From: Dehalococcoidia bacterium SM23_28_2 | GTDB taxonomy: Bacteria > Chloroflexota > Dehalococcoidia > SM23-28-2 | Direction: 5' to 3' | DNA length: 14,989 nucleotides | Assembly (NCBI GenBank): GCA_001303545.1 | Contig: LJUA01000025.1 | Span: 1-14,989, forward strand | Part shown: one piece after another, positions 1 through 6,365 of the stretch | Layout: the number at the start of each line of letters is the position of its first letter | How positions within the stretch are numbered: position 1 is the first letter of the stretch | The notes under the pieces: generated by a model | What the model was told of the DNA's origin: nothing | What the model saw: only the letters and a program-made list of their open reading frames with translations | The model's database searches: none | Program-made: the position numbers and the translations under genes

Positions 1-17
1 CGGCGTTGAAGGGGATG
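1..17. repeat. 17-base direct repeat, copy 1 (after catalase)
   Basis: The 17 bases CGGCGTTGAAGGGGATG are identical to 1746-1762. On the minus strand they encode the same IPFNA peptide just after an ATGA stop/start overlap in both places. The repeat may continue to the left of the window, which cannot be checked here. Confidence 0.8.
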
Positions 18-25
18 GTGGTCAT
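1..25 (-). CDS. Start of an unidentified gene overlapping the catalase stop (partial)
   Basis: On the minus strand an ATG overlaps the catalase TGA as ATGA. It is preceded by a strong Shine-Dalgarno (AAAGGAGG, about 6 bases upstream, within the last catalase codons). Only eight codons lie in the window (MTTIPFNA), so the product cannot be identified. The spacing suggests translational coupling with catalase. The short N-terminus resembles the beginning of some rubrerythrin/ferritin-like proteins, which would suit the neighbourhood, but that is a guess. The same bases recur just after the ferritin stop codon. Confidence 0.4.
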
Positions 26-1545
26 TTTTTGCCTCCTTTTGCAGTGGCCTTGGCCCGTTCCTCATGGGACATTTCAGCCAGGCGCTCGACCTCCTTAACG
101 TCCAGCCTGAGCCCTTCGGCCACGCGGCGGCCGTACTCGCGGTCGGCCTTGTAGAATAGCGCTGTCTGGCGCAACTGGATGCGCTTCTGCGCGCCGCCTA
201 GATGGGTCACGATGTTGCCGATCAGGTGATCCCGATCCTCGTCGGTCATAACCTTGCGGTACAGAATCCCAGGCTGCACGAAATCGTCGTTGGGGTGGGT
301 GTATCGCTGACGTGCGGCCTTGCCGGAGACCTCGAAGGCTGGCTCGGCCGCTTTCGGCTCAGGCTCAGGGCCACCGAAGCTGTTGGGGTAGTAGTTCGGG
401 CTGCCGCCGCCGTTGAGGTCAAAGCGCATAAACCCGTCGCGCTGGTAGTTGTTCACCGGCACGGCCTTGGCCGAGTTCACCGGTAGCAACTGGTAGTTCG
501 GCCCCAGGCGGTGGCGATGGGTGTCGTGGTAGCTGAAGAGGCGACCCTGCAGCATCTTGTCCGGCGAAGCTGCTATCCCGGGCACTAGGTTGCCGGGGGA
601 GAAAGCGGCCTGTTCGACCTCGGCGAAGTAGTTCTCCGGGTTGCGGTTGAGGACCATGCGGCCCACCGGGTTCAGCGGAGCGTCACCCTGATGCCAGACC
701 TTAGTGATGTCGAAGGAGTCGAAGCCGTAATTCTCGGCCTGCTCGGGGGTCATGATCTGCGCGTAGACCTTCCAGGCCGGGTACTCGCCTCGCTCGATCG
801 CTTCGCGCAAGTCGCGAGTGGCATGGTCGGGGTCCACGCCCTTCATGCGTTCGGCCTCTTCCCGGGTTAGGTTCTGGATGCCCTGCTCGGTCTTGAAGTG
901 AATCTTCACCCAGAAGTAATCGCCCTTGTCGTTGTACCACTTGAAGGTATGCCCGCTGTAGCCGTTCATGTGGCGGTAGCTCTTGGGCGTGCCGCGATCG
1001 GAGAAAAGAACGGTGACCTGGTGGATCGACTCCGGGGTGAGGGAGAGGAAGTCCCAGAACATATCCGGGTCCTTGAGGTTGGTGGCCGGGTTTCGCTTCT
1101 GGGTGTGGATGAAGTCGGGGAACTTCAGCGGATCGCGGATGAAGAAGACCGGCGTATTGTTCCCTACGAAATCGTAGTTCCCCTGCTCCGTGTAGAACTT
1201 CACCGCGAACCCGCGGGGGTCGCGTTCGGCGTCGGCCGAGCCCTTCTCGCCGCCCACGGTGGAGAAGCGCGCGAAGACCTCGGTGCGCTTACCGACCTTG
1301 GACAGGAACTTGGCTCTAGTGTATCGCGTCACGTCGTGGGTGACCTCGAAGTAGCCGTAGGCGCCCGCTCCCTTGGCGTGCACCACACGCTCGGGGATGC
1401 GTTCGCGATCGAAGTGGGAGAGCTTATCGATCAGATGAACGTCCTGCAGCAGGGCGGGGCCGGGGCTGCCCGCGGTCAGAGTGTTCTGGTCGTCGTCGAC
1501 CGGCGTGCCAGAGCTGGTGGTCAGGATATCTTTGTTCTCTGCCAT
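22..1545 (-). CDS. katA: Haem catalase, small-subunit type
   Basis: Monofunctional haem catalase that dismutates hydrogen peroxide to water and oxygen in the cytoplasm. The 507-residue protein has the usual small-subunit length. It carries the active-site His in the VVHAKG segment (H56), the distal Asn in GNNTPVFF (N129/N130) and the proximal haem-ligand Tyr in RLFSYHDT (Y339) with RLGPN after it. The N-terminal TTSSGTPVDDDQN segment is also typical. The ATG at 1545 has AGGAG ten bases upstream. It lies downstream of ferritin on the same strand. No convincing promoter is seen in the 218-base gap, so co-transcription from the ferritin promoter is likely (inference). An open frame begins within its stop codon, so the unit continues to the left. 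The family is certain; the gene symbol is conventional. Confidence 0.97.
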   Translation of the reverse strand: MAENKDILTTSSGTPVDDDQNTLTAGSPGPALLQDVHLIDKLSHFDRERIPERVVHAKGAGAYGYFEVTHDVTRYTRAKFLSKVGKRTEVFARFSTVGGEKGSADAERDPRGFAVKFYTEQGNYDFVGNNTPVFFIRDPLKFPDFIHTQKRNPATNLKDPDMFWDFLSLTPESIHQVTVLFSDRGTPKSYRHMNGYSGHTFKWYNDKGDYFWVKIHFKTEQGIQNLTREEAERMKGVDPDHATRDLREAIERGEYPAWKVYAQIMTPEQAENYGFDSFDITKVWHQGDAPLNPVGRMVLNRNPENYFAEVEQAAFSPGNLVPGIAASPDKMLQGRLFSYHDTHRHRLGPNYQLLPVNSAKAVPVNNYQRDGFMRFDLNGGGSPNYYPNSFGGPEPEPKAAEPAFEVSGKAARQRYTHPNDDFVQPGILYRKVMTDEDRDHLIGNIVTHLGGAQKRIQLRQTALFYKADREYGRRVAEGLRLDVKEVERLAEMSHEERAKATAKGGKK

Positions 1546-1604
1546 TGTTCTTCGGCTCCTTCGGCCTTCTGTTCCTGGCCACTATTTCGGCGGCCTATCC
1601 CGCA

Positions 1605-1763
1605 GCAGCGAGGATAGACTCCGTAGAACGTCAGGCGATGGTGAACGGTCGTGTAGCATCTCCTAAAAACCACCTCCTCTGTCGCCGCGGACGTCGCACG
1701 GGCGGTGAGAGTGAGGACGAGCGTTGCGACCACTGTGGCAGGCGCCGGCGTTGAAGGGGATGC

Positions 1764-1767
<4 letters not shown>
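1605..1767 (-). pseudogene. Decayed Fur/PerR-family gene fragment between ferritin and catalase
   Basis: The minus strand holds two pieces of a Fur-family C-terminal domain in different frames. Piece one (about 1740-1705) reads CHSGRNARPHSH, matching YDGRNPHPHPH of the intact regulator at 2427-2888. Piece two (1688-1605) reads EEVVFRRCYTTVHHRLTFYG then VYPRC, matching EEVAAKKGYADVHHRLEFYG and VCPRC. Between them about 35 bases are missing relative to the intact gene, removing the CxxC zinc knuckle and the PerR Asp and shifting the frame. The second CxxC has also lost a Cys (VYPRC). The first frame opens at an ATG overlapping the ferritin stop (1767-1765, good Shine-Dalgarno) and ends at a TAG after 34 codons. 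No functional metalloregulator can be made from it. Whether the short peptide is translated is unknown. Confidence 0.85.
1746..1762. repeat. 17-base direct repeat, copy 2 (after ferritin)
   Basis: Identical to 1-17. It lies three bases beyond the ferritin ATGA, whereas copy 1 lies six bases beyond the catalase one. The two copies bracket a unit made of the Fur relic plus catalase, as expected after a local duplication or recombination, or from two related small genes each coupled to its upstream partner. Confidence 0.8.
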
Positions 1768-2291
<524 letters not shown>

Positions 2292-2296
2292 GACAA

Positions 2297-2329
2297 TTAC
2301 CTCCTTAACTCGGCGGACTGTGCGTTCAT
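2297..2329 (-). CDS. Possible 10-codon leader peptide in the ferritin 5' region
   Basis: A short frame (MNAQSAELRR, stop TAA) has GGAGG nine bases upstream of its ATG. Its stop codon overlaps the end of the ferritin Shine-Dalgarno. It lies wholly within the predicted ferritin leader. This arrangement could couple or tune ferritin translation, but a 33-base frame can arise by chance. Confidence 0.25.
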   Translation of the reverse strand: MNAQSAELRR

Positions 2330-2372
2330 GGGAGTGCGCCTCCGTTGACAAGGGGCGGACTATGCATAGGTG

Positions 2373-2401
2373 ATTCTATCCACCCCTTCCTAGCGAAGCA
2401 A
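2373..2401 (-). promoter_or_regulatory. Predicted sigma70-type promoter for ferritin (and probably catalase)
   Basis: Minus strand: -35 TTGCTT at 2396-2401, a 17-base spacer, -10 TAGAAT at 2373-2378. Transcription would begin near 2366 and give a leader of about 75 bases. A perfect 10-base palindrome, CTATGCATAG (2360-2369), covers the predicted start site and could be an operator; it does not match a classic PerR box. Confidence 0.6.
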
Positions 2402-2426
2402 GCCCGTCGGCATTCGGTTCTAGTCT

Positions 2427-2888
2427 TCATTTCGATCGCTCATCTCGTTGGCAGCGCGGGCAGACCCCGTAGAACTCCAGCCGATGGTGCACATCGGCGT
2501 AGCCCTTCTTGGCAGCCACTTCCTCGGCCGCCGGTCCCAGGTCGATGTCCAGATCCTCGATGGCGCCGCAGACGGTGCACACTAGGTGGGGATGAGGATG
2601 AGGGTTGCGACCGTCATAGCGGCTGCCGCCGCTGCTGCTGCGGGGCAGCTCCAGGACCTCCCCGATCTCCTTGAGGCGCTCGAGCGTGTTGTAGACGGTG
2701 GCCAGGCTGGTGGTAGGGAAGTCCTTGTGCACTCGACTGTAGATCTGGTCCACGCTCGGGTGCTCCCTGCTCTCCGCCAGGATCTTGATGATAGCGAGGC
2801 TCTGGGGCGTTATTCGATGCCCAGCGCTCCTGAGCCTGGCCAGGAGGTCATCCAGCCGCGTCTTGTTGGGGTGGTTGTTTAGAGTCAT
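2427..2888 (-). CDS. perR: PerR-type Fur-family metalloregulator
   Basis: DNA-binding repressor of the Fur family, 153 residues, normal length. A winged-helix domain occupies about residues 10-85 (HRITPQSLAI, TTSLATVYNTLERL recognition helix) and a dimerisation/metal domain follows. Structural zinc cysteines are visible as C104/C107 and C143/C146. The regulatory set matches PerR: H43, D92 in SRYD, H99, H101 and, five residues after the second CxxC cysteine, Asp (D112) rather than the Glu of Fur. In PerR proteins these residues hold Fe/Mn and the iron-bound His residues are oxidised by peroxide. Adjacent ferritin and catalase are the expected targets. Its promoter lies immediately upstream with a very short leader and there is no strong Shine-Dalgarno. 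Peroxide sensing is inferred, not shown; an iron- or zinc-sensing role is the alternative. Confidence 0.92.
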   Translation of the reverse strand: MTLNNHPNKTRLDDLLARLRSAGHRITPQSLAIIKILAESREHPSVDQIYSRVHKDFPTTSLATVYNTLERLKEIGEVLELPRSSSGGSRYDGRNPHPHPHLVCTVCGAIEDLDIDLGPAAEEVAAKKGYADVHHRLEFYGVCPRCQRDERSK

Positions 2889-2903
2889 TCTTTCTTAGTA
2901 TCC

Positions 2904-2932
2904 ATTCTAGCTATGCTCCTCACGCTTGTCAA
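2904..2932 (-). promoter_or_regulatory. Predicted strong promoter for the PerR-type gene
   Basis: Minus strand: consensus -35 TTGACA (2927-2932), exactly 17 bases, then -10 TAGAAT (2904-2909). The start site would fall near 2897, only about 9 bases before the ATG at 2888, so the mRNA would be almost leaderless. Confidence 0.7.
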
Positions 2933-2944
2933 TACCTGGGGGAC

Positions 2945-2970
2945 AAAAAGTCAAGGGCGACGGTGGCCCT
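2945..2970 (-). terminator. Possible weak intrinsic terminator after fpg
   Basis: The minus strand forms AGGGC / GCCCT (2966-2970 with 2954-2958, 7-base loop) starting within the fpg stop codon. TGAC and a run of five T (2945-2949) follow. The stem is only 5 bp, so it may be inefficient. It lies just upstream of the PerR promoter, where a terminator would be useful. Confidence 0.35.
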
Positions 2971-3781
2971 ATGCCTGGCAGTGGCGGCAGAAGTTGGTGA
3001 TGCGCTGGCCGGCGGTGATCTCGGTGATCGATGCGCCGCAGTTGGGGCAGGGCTGGCCGCCGCGACGGTGGACCTTCAGGTGGTCGCGGTACTCGGCCAC
3101 CGGCAGGCCCTCCTTCTCCATGCGTTCGGTGACGATGGCCGCCGCTTCGCCCAGCACGGAGCGGATGGCCCGATACAGGCGGCCCTCATCCTCCGCCGAT
3201 AGCTCCGTCCGCTTGCGGTAGGGGTGGATGCCAGCGGCGAACAGGATCTCGTCGGCGTAGGCGTTGCCGATGCCGGCCACCAGCGTCTCGTTCAGGATCA
3301 CGTTCTTGATCTGGCCACGAAAGCGCCTGAGCCGCTCTCCGAAGACCTCCTCCGTAAGCTCCTCCGACAGCGGCTCAGGGCCCAGTTCCCCGAAACGAGG
3401 CACCGCATCGAAGGCCCCTTCCCTCACCAGGTAGACCTTGCCCATCAGCCTCTCGTCGAAGTAGCGCAGTTCCTGGCCGTTGGCCAGAGCCAGCGTGAAG
3501 CAGGTCTTGGCCCGCTGCTTCTCCTTGGGCGGGCAGTACTGGAACCGGCCGCTCAGCATGGGGTGGATGGCGAGATAGTTCCCGCTCTTCAGGGAGAAGA
3601 GGATGAACTTGCCCCGCCGTTCGACCTCGCCGAAAGCGTTGCCGGTGAGCGTGGCGATGAAGTCGTCCTTGGGGGCACGCACTACCAGGGCGATGCTCAC
3701 CGTCGCCGCCTCGATGCCGACGCCAGGGATGCGCCGATCGAAGAAAGAGCGATAGGCCTCGAGGTCTGGCAGCTCGGGCAT
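2969..3781 (-). CDS. mutM: Fpg/Nei-family DNA glycosylase (MutM-like)
   Basis: Base-excision repair glycosylase/AP lyase acting on oxidised bases. The 270-residue protein starts MPELPDLEAY, giving the catalytic N-terminal Pro and Glu after Met removal. It has the beta-hairpin Lys (RRGK, K58), the helix-two-turn-helix with GIGNAYADEILFAAGIHP (N173) and a C-terminal zinc finger with C245, C248, C265 and C268 and R260. The intercalating loop is unusual: the typical DPRRFG reads DERLMG, keeping the Arg but replacing the wedge Phe with Met. Substrate preference (8-oxoguanine or oxidised pyrimidines) is therefore open. It is the last gene of the five-gene run, 7 bases after the pheA stop, and functionally fits the nearby peroxide-defence genes although it is in a separate transcription unit. 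Confidence 0.93.
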   Translation of the reverse strand: MPELPDLEAYRSFFDRRIPGVGIEAATVSIALVVRAPKDDFIATLTGNAFGEVERRGKFILFSLKSGNYLAIHPMLSGRFQYCPPKEKQRAKTCFTLALANGQELRYFDERLMGKVYLVREGAFDAVPRFGELGPEPLSEELTEEVFGERLRRFRGQIKNVILNETLVAGIGNAYADEILFAAGIHPYRKRTELSAEDEGRLYRAIRSVLGEAAAIVTERMEKEGLPVAEYRDHLKVHRRGGQPCPNCGASITEITAGQRITNFCRHCQA

Positions 3782-3788
3782 GGGGGTA

Positions 3789-4622
3789 CTAAGCGCTACT
3801 TGTGTAGCGCGGGTAAGAGCCGAAGATGCGAAAGAGGGAGGACTGAGCCTTGATCCCCTCCAGAGCCTCAGCCACCGGCCCCTCGCTGCGATGCCCGGCC
3901 AGGTCCAGCAGGAAGATGTACTCGCCCAGCCGCTCCTTGGTGGGCCGTGATTCCACCTTGGTGAGATTGATGTCGCGGCTGGAGAACTCCTGCAGCACGC
4001 TCACCAGCAGCCCCGGCCGGTCATCGGCGAAAGAAAAAGCCAGGGAGGTCTTGTCGTTCCCCGTGGGTGGATGATCGCTCTCGGCCAGCACCACGAAGCG
4101 AGTGAGGTTGTCTGAGCGGTCCTGGATGTCGTGGGCCAGGATCTCGGCGGAGTAGAGCTCGGCGGCGCGACGGGTAGCGATAGCGGCAGCGTTCTCGCGG
4201 CCCACCATGTCCTCCACCGCCGCCGCCGTGGACAGGGCGGCCACTATCTCCGCCTTGGGGAAGCAGCGCTCCACGAAGCGCCGACACTGGCCCAGCGCTT
4301 GCGGATGGGACAGGATCACCTTCACGTCGGCGGTCTGCATGCCTGGCCGTACCAGGAGGCAGTGCCCGACGGGCAGGACCAGCTCCCGCCTGATGGAGAG
4401 TCGCGACTCGTGGATGAGGATGTCCAGCGTGTCGGTGACTGACCCCTCGATGCTGTTCTCGATGGCCACCACCCCTTCCTCGGCCATGCCCGAATCGACA
4501 GCCGCAGCCACGGCGGCCACGCTGGCAAAGGGCAGGAGCTGAGCCGAGGAGTCATAGTGTAGAGCAGCCTCTTCGCTGAAGGTGCCCGGCGGCCCCAGGA
4601 AGGCGATGCGCTTAGCGCTCAT
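3789..4622 (-). CDS. pheA: Prephenate dehydratase with C-terminal ACT domain
   Basis: Converts prephenate to phenylpyruvate, the committed step to phenylalanine. The 277-residue protein is a stand-alone PDT-ACT enzyme without a chorismate mutase domain. Seen: FLGPPGTFSEEAA at the start, VVAIENSIEGSV (residues 51-62), the catalytic TRF motif in DNLTRF (T174-F176), and a regulatory ACT domain from about 190 with ESRP (224-227). The companion GALV motif appears as GLLV (204-207), a mild change at the phenylalanine site. Feedback inhibition by phenylalanine is the family norm. The start overlaps the end of the upstream trkA by 11 bases, implying coupling. No other aromatic amino-acid gene is in the window. 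Confidence 0.96.
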   Translation of the reverse strand: MSAKRIAFLGPPGTFSEEAALHYDSSAQLLPFASVAAVAAAVDSGMAEEGVVAIENSIEGSVTDTLDILIHESRLSIRRELVLPVGHCLLVRPGMQTADVKVILSHPQALGQCRRFVERCFPKAEIVAALSTAAAVEDMVGRENAAAIATRRAAELYSAEILAHDIQDRSDNLTRFVVLAESDHPPTGNDKTSLAFSFADDRPGLLVSVLQEFSSRDINLTKVESRPTKERLGEYIFLLDLAGHRSEGPVAEALEGIKAQSSLFRIFGSYPRYTSSA

Positions 4623-5295
4623 TCGTCTCTTCGGCAGGGGTGGTGAGGACAGCCCTCAGGGCGTCCTCGCTCTCGCAGCGACAGACCGCCACCACCTCGT
4701 CGCCGGCGCGAACCACAGTATCGCTGTTGGGGATACGAGGCACCCCCTCCTCGTCGATGATGACGGTGATCAAGCACTGCTGGGGTAGAAGCAGCTCGCC
4801 AACACGCTTGCCCACCATCGCCGAGTACGATGGCACCTTCGCTTCCACTATCTCCAGACCGCCCCCTTTGATGGTCAGCAGCGGTATGAGGGGGTGGGAG
4901 GGAAGCTCCTGCTCGATGTTGGCCAGAATAAGGGCAGTGGAGCTGATGGCGGTGTCGATGCCCAGGCTCTTGAATACGGCCTCGTTCTTGGGATTGTTGA
5001 TAAGGGCTACCGTCCGGCGGACGCTGAACTTGTTCTTGGCCACCTGACATGCCACCAGGTTGTCTTCGTCGTCGCCGGTGACGGCGATGAACAGGTCGGC
5101 GCGGCCGGTGCCTGCTGACTCCAGGGTGATGCCCTCGCAGCCATCGCCCCGGAGGACGATGTCGCCCAACTCGTCGGCGATCTCCTGGCACTTGGCGGCG
5201 TCCTTCTCGATGACCAGCACCTCGTTGCCGTCCTCCACCAGTTGCTTGGCCAGATAGTAGCCTACCTTACCACCGCCCACGATGATGATGTACAT
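4612..5295 (-). CDS. trkA: TrkA-type regulator, N (Rossmann) plus C (RCK-C) domains
   Basis: Cytoplasmic nucleotide-binding regulatory subunit of a potassium or related cation transporter. The 227-residue protein begins MYIIIVGGGKVGYYLAKQL, the GxGxxG dinucleotide-binding turn, followed by VLVIEKD with the acidic residue that binds the ribose. A Rossmann domain covers about 1-125. A TrkA_C/RCK_C domain (about 140-222, EVVAVCRCESEDALRAVL at the end) binds ligands in this family. It lies one base after the shorter TrkA and overlaps pheA. No TrkH/KtrB-type membrane partner is in the window, so the transporter is unknown. Confidence 0.93.
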   Translation of the reverse strand: MYIIIVGGGKVGYYLAKQLVEDGNEVLVIEKDAAKCQEIADELGDIVLRGDGCEGITLESAGTGRADLFIAVTGDDEDNLVACQVAKNKFSVRRTVALINNPKNEAVFKSLGIDTAISSTALILANIEQELPSHPLIPLLTIKGGGLEIVEAKVPSYSAMVGKRVGELLLPQQCLITVIIDEEGVPRIPNSDTVVRAGDEVVAVCRCESEDALRAVLTTPAEETNER

Positions 5296-5296
5296 A

Positions 5297-5713
5297 CTAA
5301 TCCTCGCCCCCCGGCTCCCTCTCTAGGGCCTTCTTCAACAGTTGCGCCACTTCTCTGGTGGGGCTGATGGTCTCCAGACCGAGGTTGTGATAGAGCTCCT
5401 CTCGGATCGGGTCGAAGATGCGGCAGACCACTTTGGGGACGCCGAAGATGTGCTTGGCTATTTGGCTGGCCATGACGTTGCGATTGTCGCCCGGTGTCAC
5501 GGCCACAAATGCGTCGACCTCCTCCAACCCTATCCGCCGCAGGACATCCTGGTCGATGCCGTTGCCCACTACCCGTTTTCCTTTGAAGTCGGTGGGCAGT
5601 TGGTCAAACGCATCGGGGTCGATGTCCAGGATGGTGACTTCTTGGCCCTCACGGTCGAGGAGAGTAGCCAACTCGGTGCCCACTCGACCGCAGCCCATGA
5701 TGACAATTTTCAT
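5297..5713 (-). CDS. TrkA-N domain protein (short, Rossmann domain only)
   Basis: A 138-residue single TrkA_N domain. It starts MKIVIMGCGRVGTELATLL (GxGxxG) with VTILDID at the end of beta 2, then DAFVAVTPGDNRNVMASQIA, typical of the family. It lacks the RCK_C domain that its downstream partner has. Pairs of one N-only and one N+C TrkA next to each other suggest a heteromeric regulatory ring, with this one contributing nucleotide binding (inference). It is separated by one base from the Usp stop upstream and by one base from the next TrkA start, so the three are clearly one translation-coupled unit. Confidence 0.92.
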   Translation of the reverse strand: MKIVIMGCGRVGTELATLLDREGQEVTILDIDPDAFDQLPTDFKGKRVVGNGIDQDVLRRIGLEEVDAFVAVTPGDNRNVMASQIAKHIFGVPKVVCRIFDPIREELYHNLGLETISPTREVAQLLKKALEREPGGED

Positions 5714-5714
5714 C

Positions 5715-6197
5715 TCACTCGGCCATTGGTAAGCGAATAAGCCATACCTCGCAGGGGGCGTTCTCCAGCACGTACTGAGAGACCCTGCCTAGGCGGAACT
5801 CTCCTCGCAGTGGCGCCGGCTTGCCGCCTCGAGGCCAGGCCAAGCCTGTTCCTTCGGTCAGGGGGCGTTTATAGCCCACCCCCAGGATGATGCCGCTCAC
5901 GCTGCGTTCGATGGCCTCATCCACGATGGCGTGGGCTGCGTCTCGCGCCTGCAGAAGCTCTCCTTCCACCTCGAAGTCCACTTCTTCGGCGCGCCTTTCA
6001 GCTCGGTCGAGCACGTCCTCTCCTTTGATGGCCTCAGGCCTCAGGTCGGCATCCAGCGGTAGAGAGCGGTGCACCTCCACAACATAGACGACGTAGACCT
6101 TCCCCTTGTTGCGCTTGGCGGTCATACAGGCCAAGGAGACGGCCTCCAAGCTGGCATCCGAACCATCGACCGGTACCAGGATGTCTCTGAGCGTCAT
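5715..6197 (-). CDS. Universal stress protein (UspA family), atypical nucleotide loop
   Basis: A 160-residue single-domain Usp. The N-terminus MTLRDILVPVDGSDASLEAV has the beta-1 strand and the Asp/Gly/Ser turn that contacts ATP in the family. The C-terminus YVLENAPCEVWLIR is the typical last helix and strand. The phosphate-binding motif (G-2x-G-9x-G-S/T) is altered: after IILGVGYKRPL come some 20 extra residues (TEGTGLAWPRGGKPAPLRGE) before LGRVSQ, and the final Ser/Thr is Arg. ATP binding is therefore doubtful. It is the first gene of the Usp-TrkA-TrkA-PheA-Fpg unit and directly precedes TrkA, suggesting a link to ion transport control. The ATG at 6197 has only a weak, somewhat distant Shine-Dalgarno. 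Confidence 0.88.
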   Translation of the reverse strand: MTLRDILVPVDGSDASLEAVSLACMTAKRNKGKVYVVYVVEVHRSLPLDADLRPEAIKGEDVLDRAERRAEEVDFEVEGELLQARDAAHAIVDEAIERSVSGIILGVGYKRPLTEGTGLAWPRGGKPAPLRGEFRLGRVSQYVLENAPCEVWLIRLPMAE

Positions 6198-6257
6198 GCG
6201 AAGCTCTTTCGACCCCTCCCAGCCACAACCGAACAGACCTACTCTAAGAGCGCGTCA

Positions 6258-6287
6258 ATTATATTAAACAGCATGAGTGAATCGCAA
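6258..6287 (-). promoter_or_regulatory. Predicted promoter of the usp-trkA-trkA-pheA-fpg operon
   Basis: Minus strand: -35 TTGCGA (6282-6287), 18-base spacer, perfect -10 TATAAT (6258-6263). The leader would be about 54 bases. Gaps inside the five-gene run are 7 bases or fewer (one is an overlap) and no internal terminator is seen. Confidence 0.65.
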
Positions 6288-6308
6288 CACAATCCGCGCG
6301 TCAAGATC

Positions 6309-6340
6309 AAAAGCGGAGGGCGGCTTAGCCGCCCTCCGCT
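6309..6340 (-). terminator. Strong intrinsic terminator after the beta-helix gene
   Basis: A perfect 13-bp GC-rich stem (6312-6324 with 6328-6340) with a 3-base loop. On the minus strand it is followed by TTTTGATCTT. It lies about 25 bases beyond the stop codon of the 6366-7778 gene and insulates it from the usp promoter. Confidence 0.85.
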
Positions 6341-6365
6341 GTGCTGAATGATCGTGGTTGGTTGC

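Noticed and set aside
898..1617. A 239-codon plus-strand open frame opposite catalase
   Set aside because: It is antisense to an unambiguous catalase, with low-complexity Val/Gly/Arg-rich translation and no motif.
1546..1680. A separate promoter for catalase
   Set aside because: I found no -35/-10 pair with acceptable spacing; isolated TATCCT-like words only. Absence by eye is not proof.
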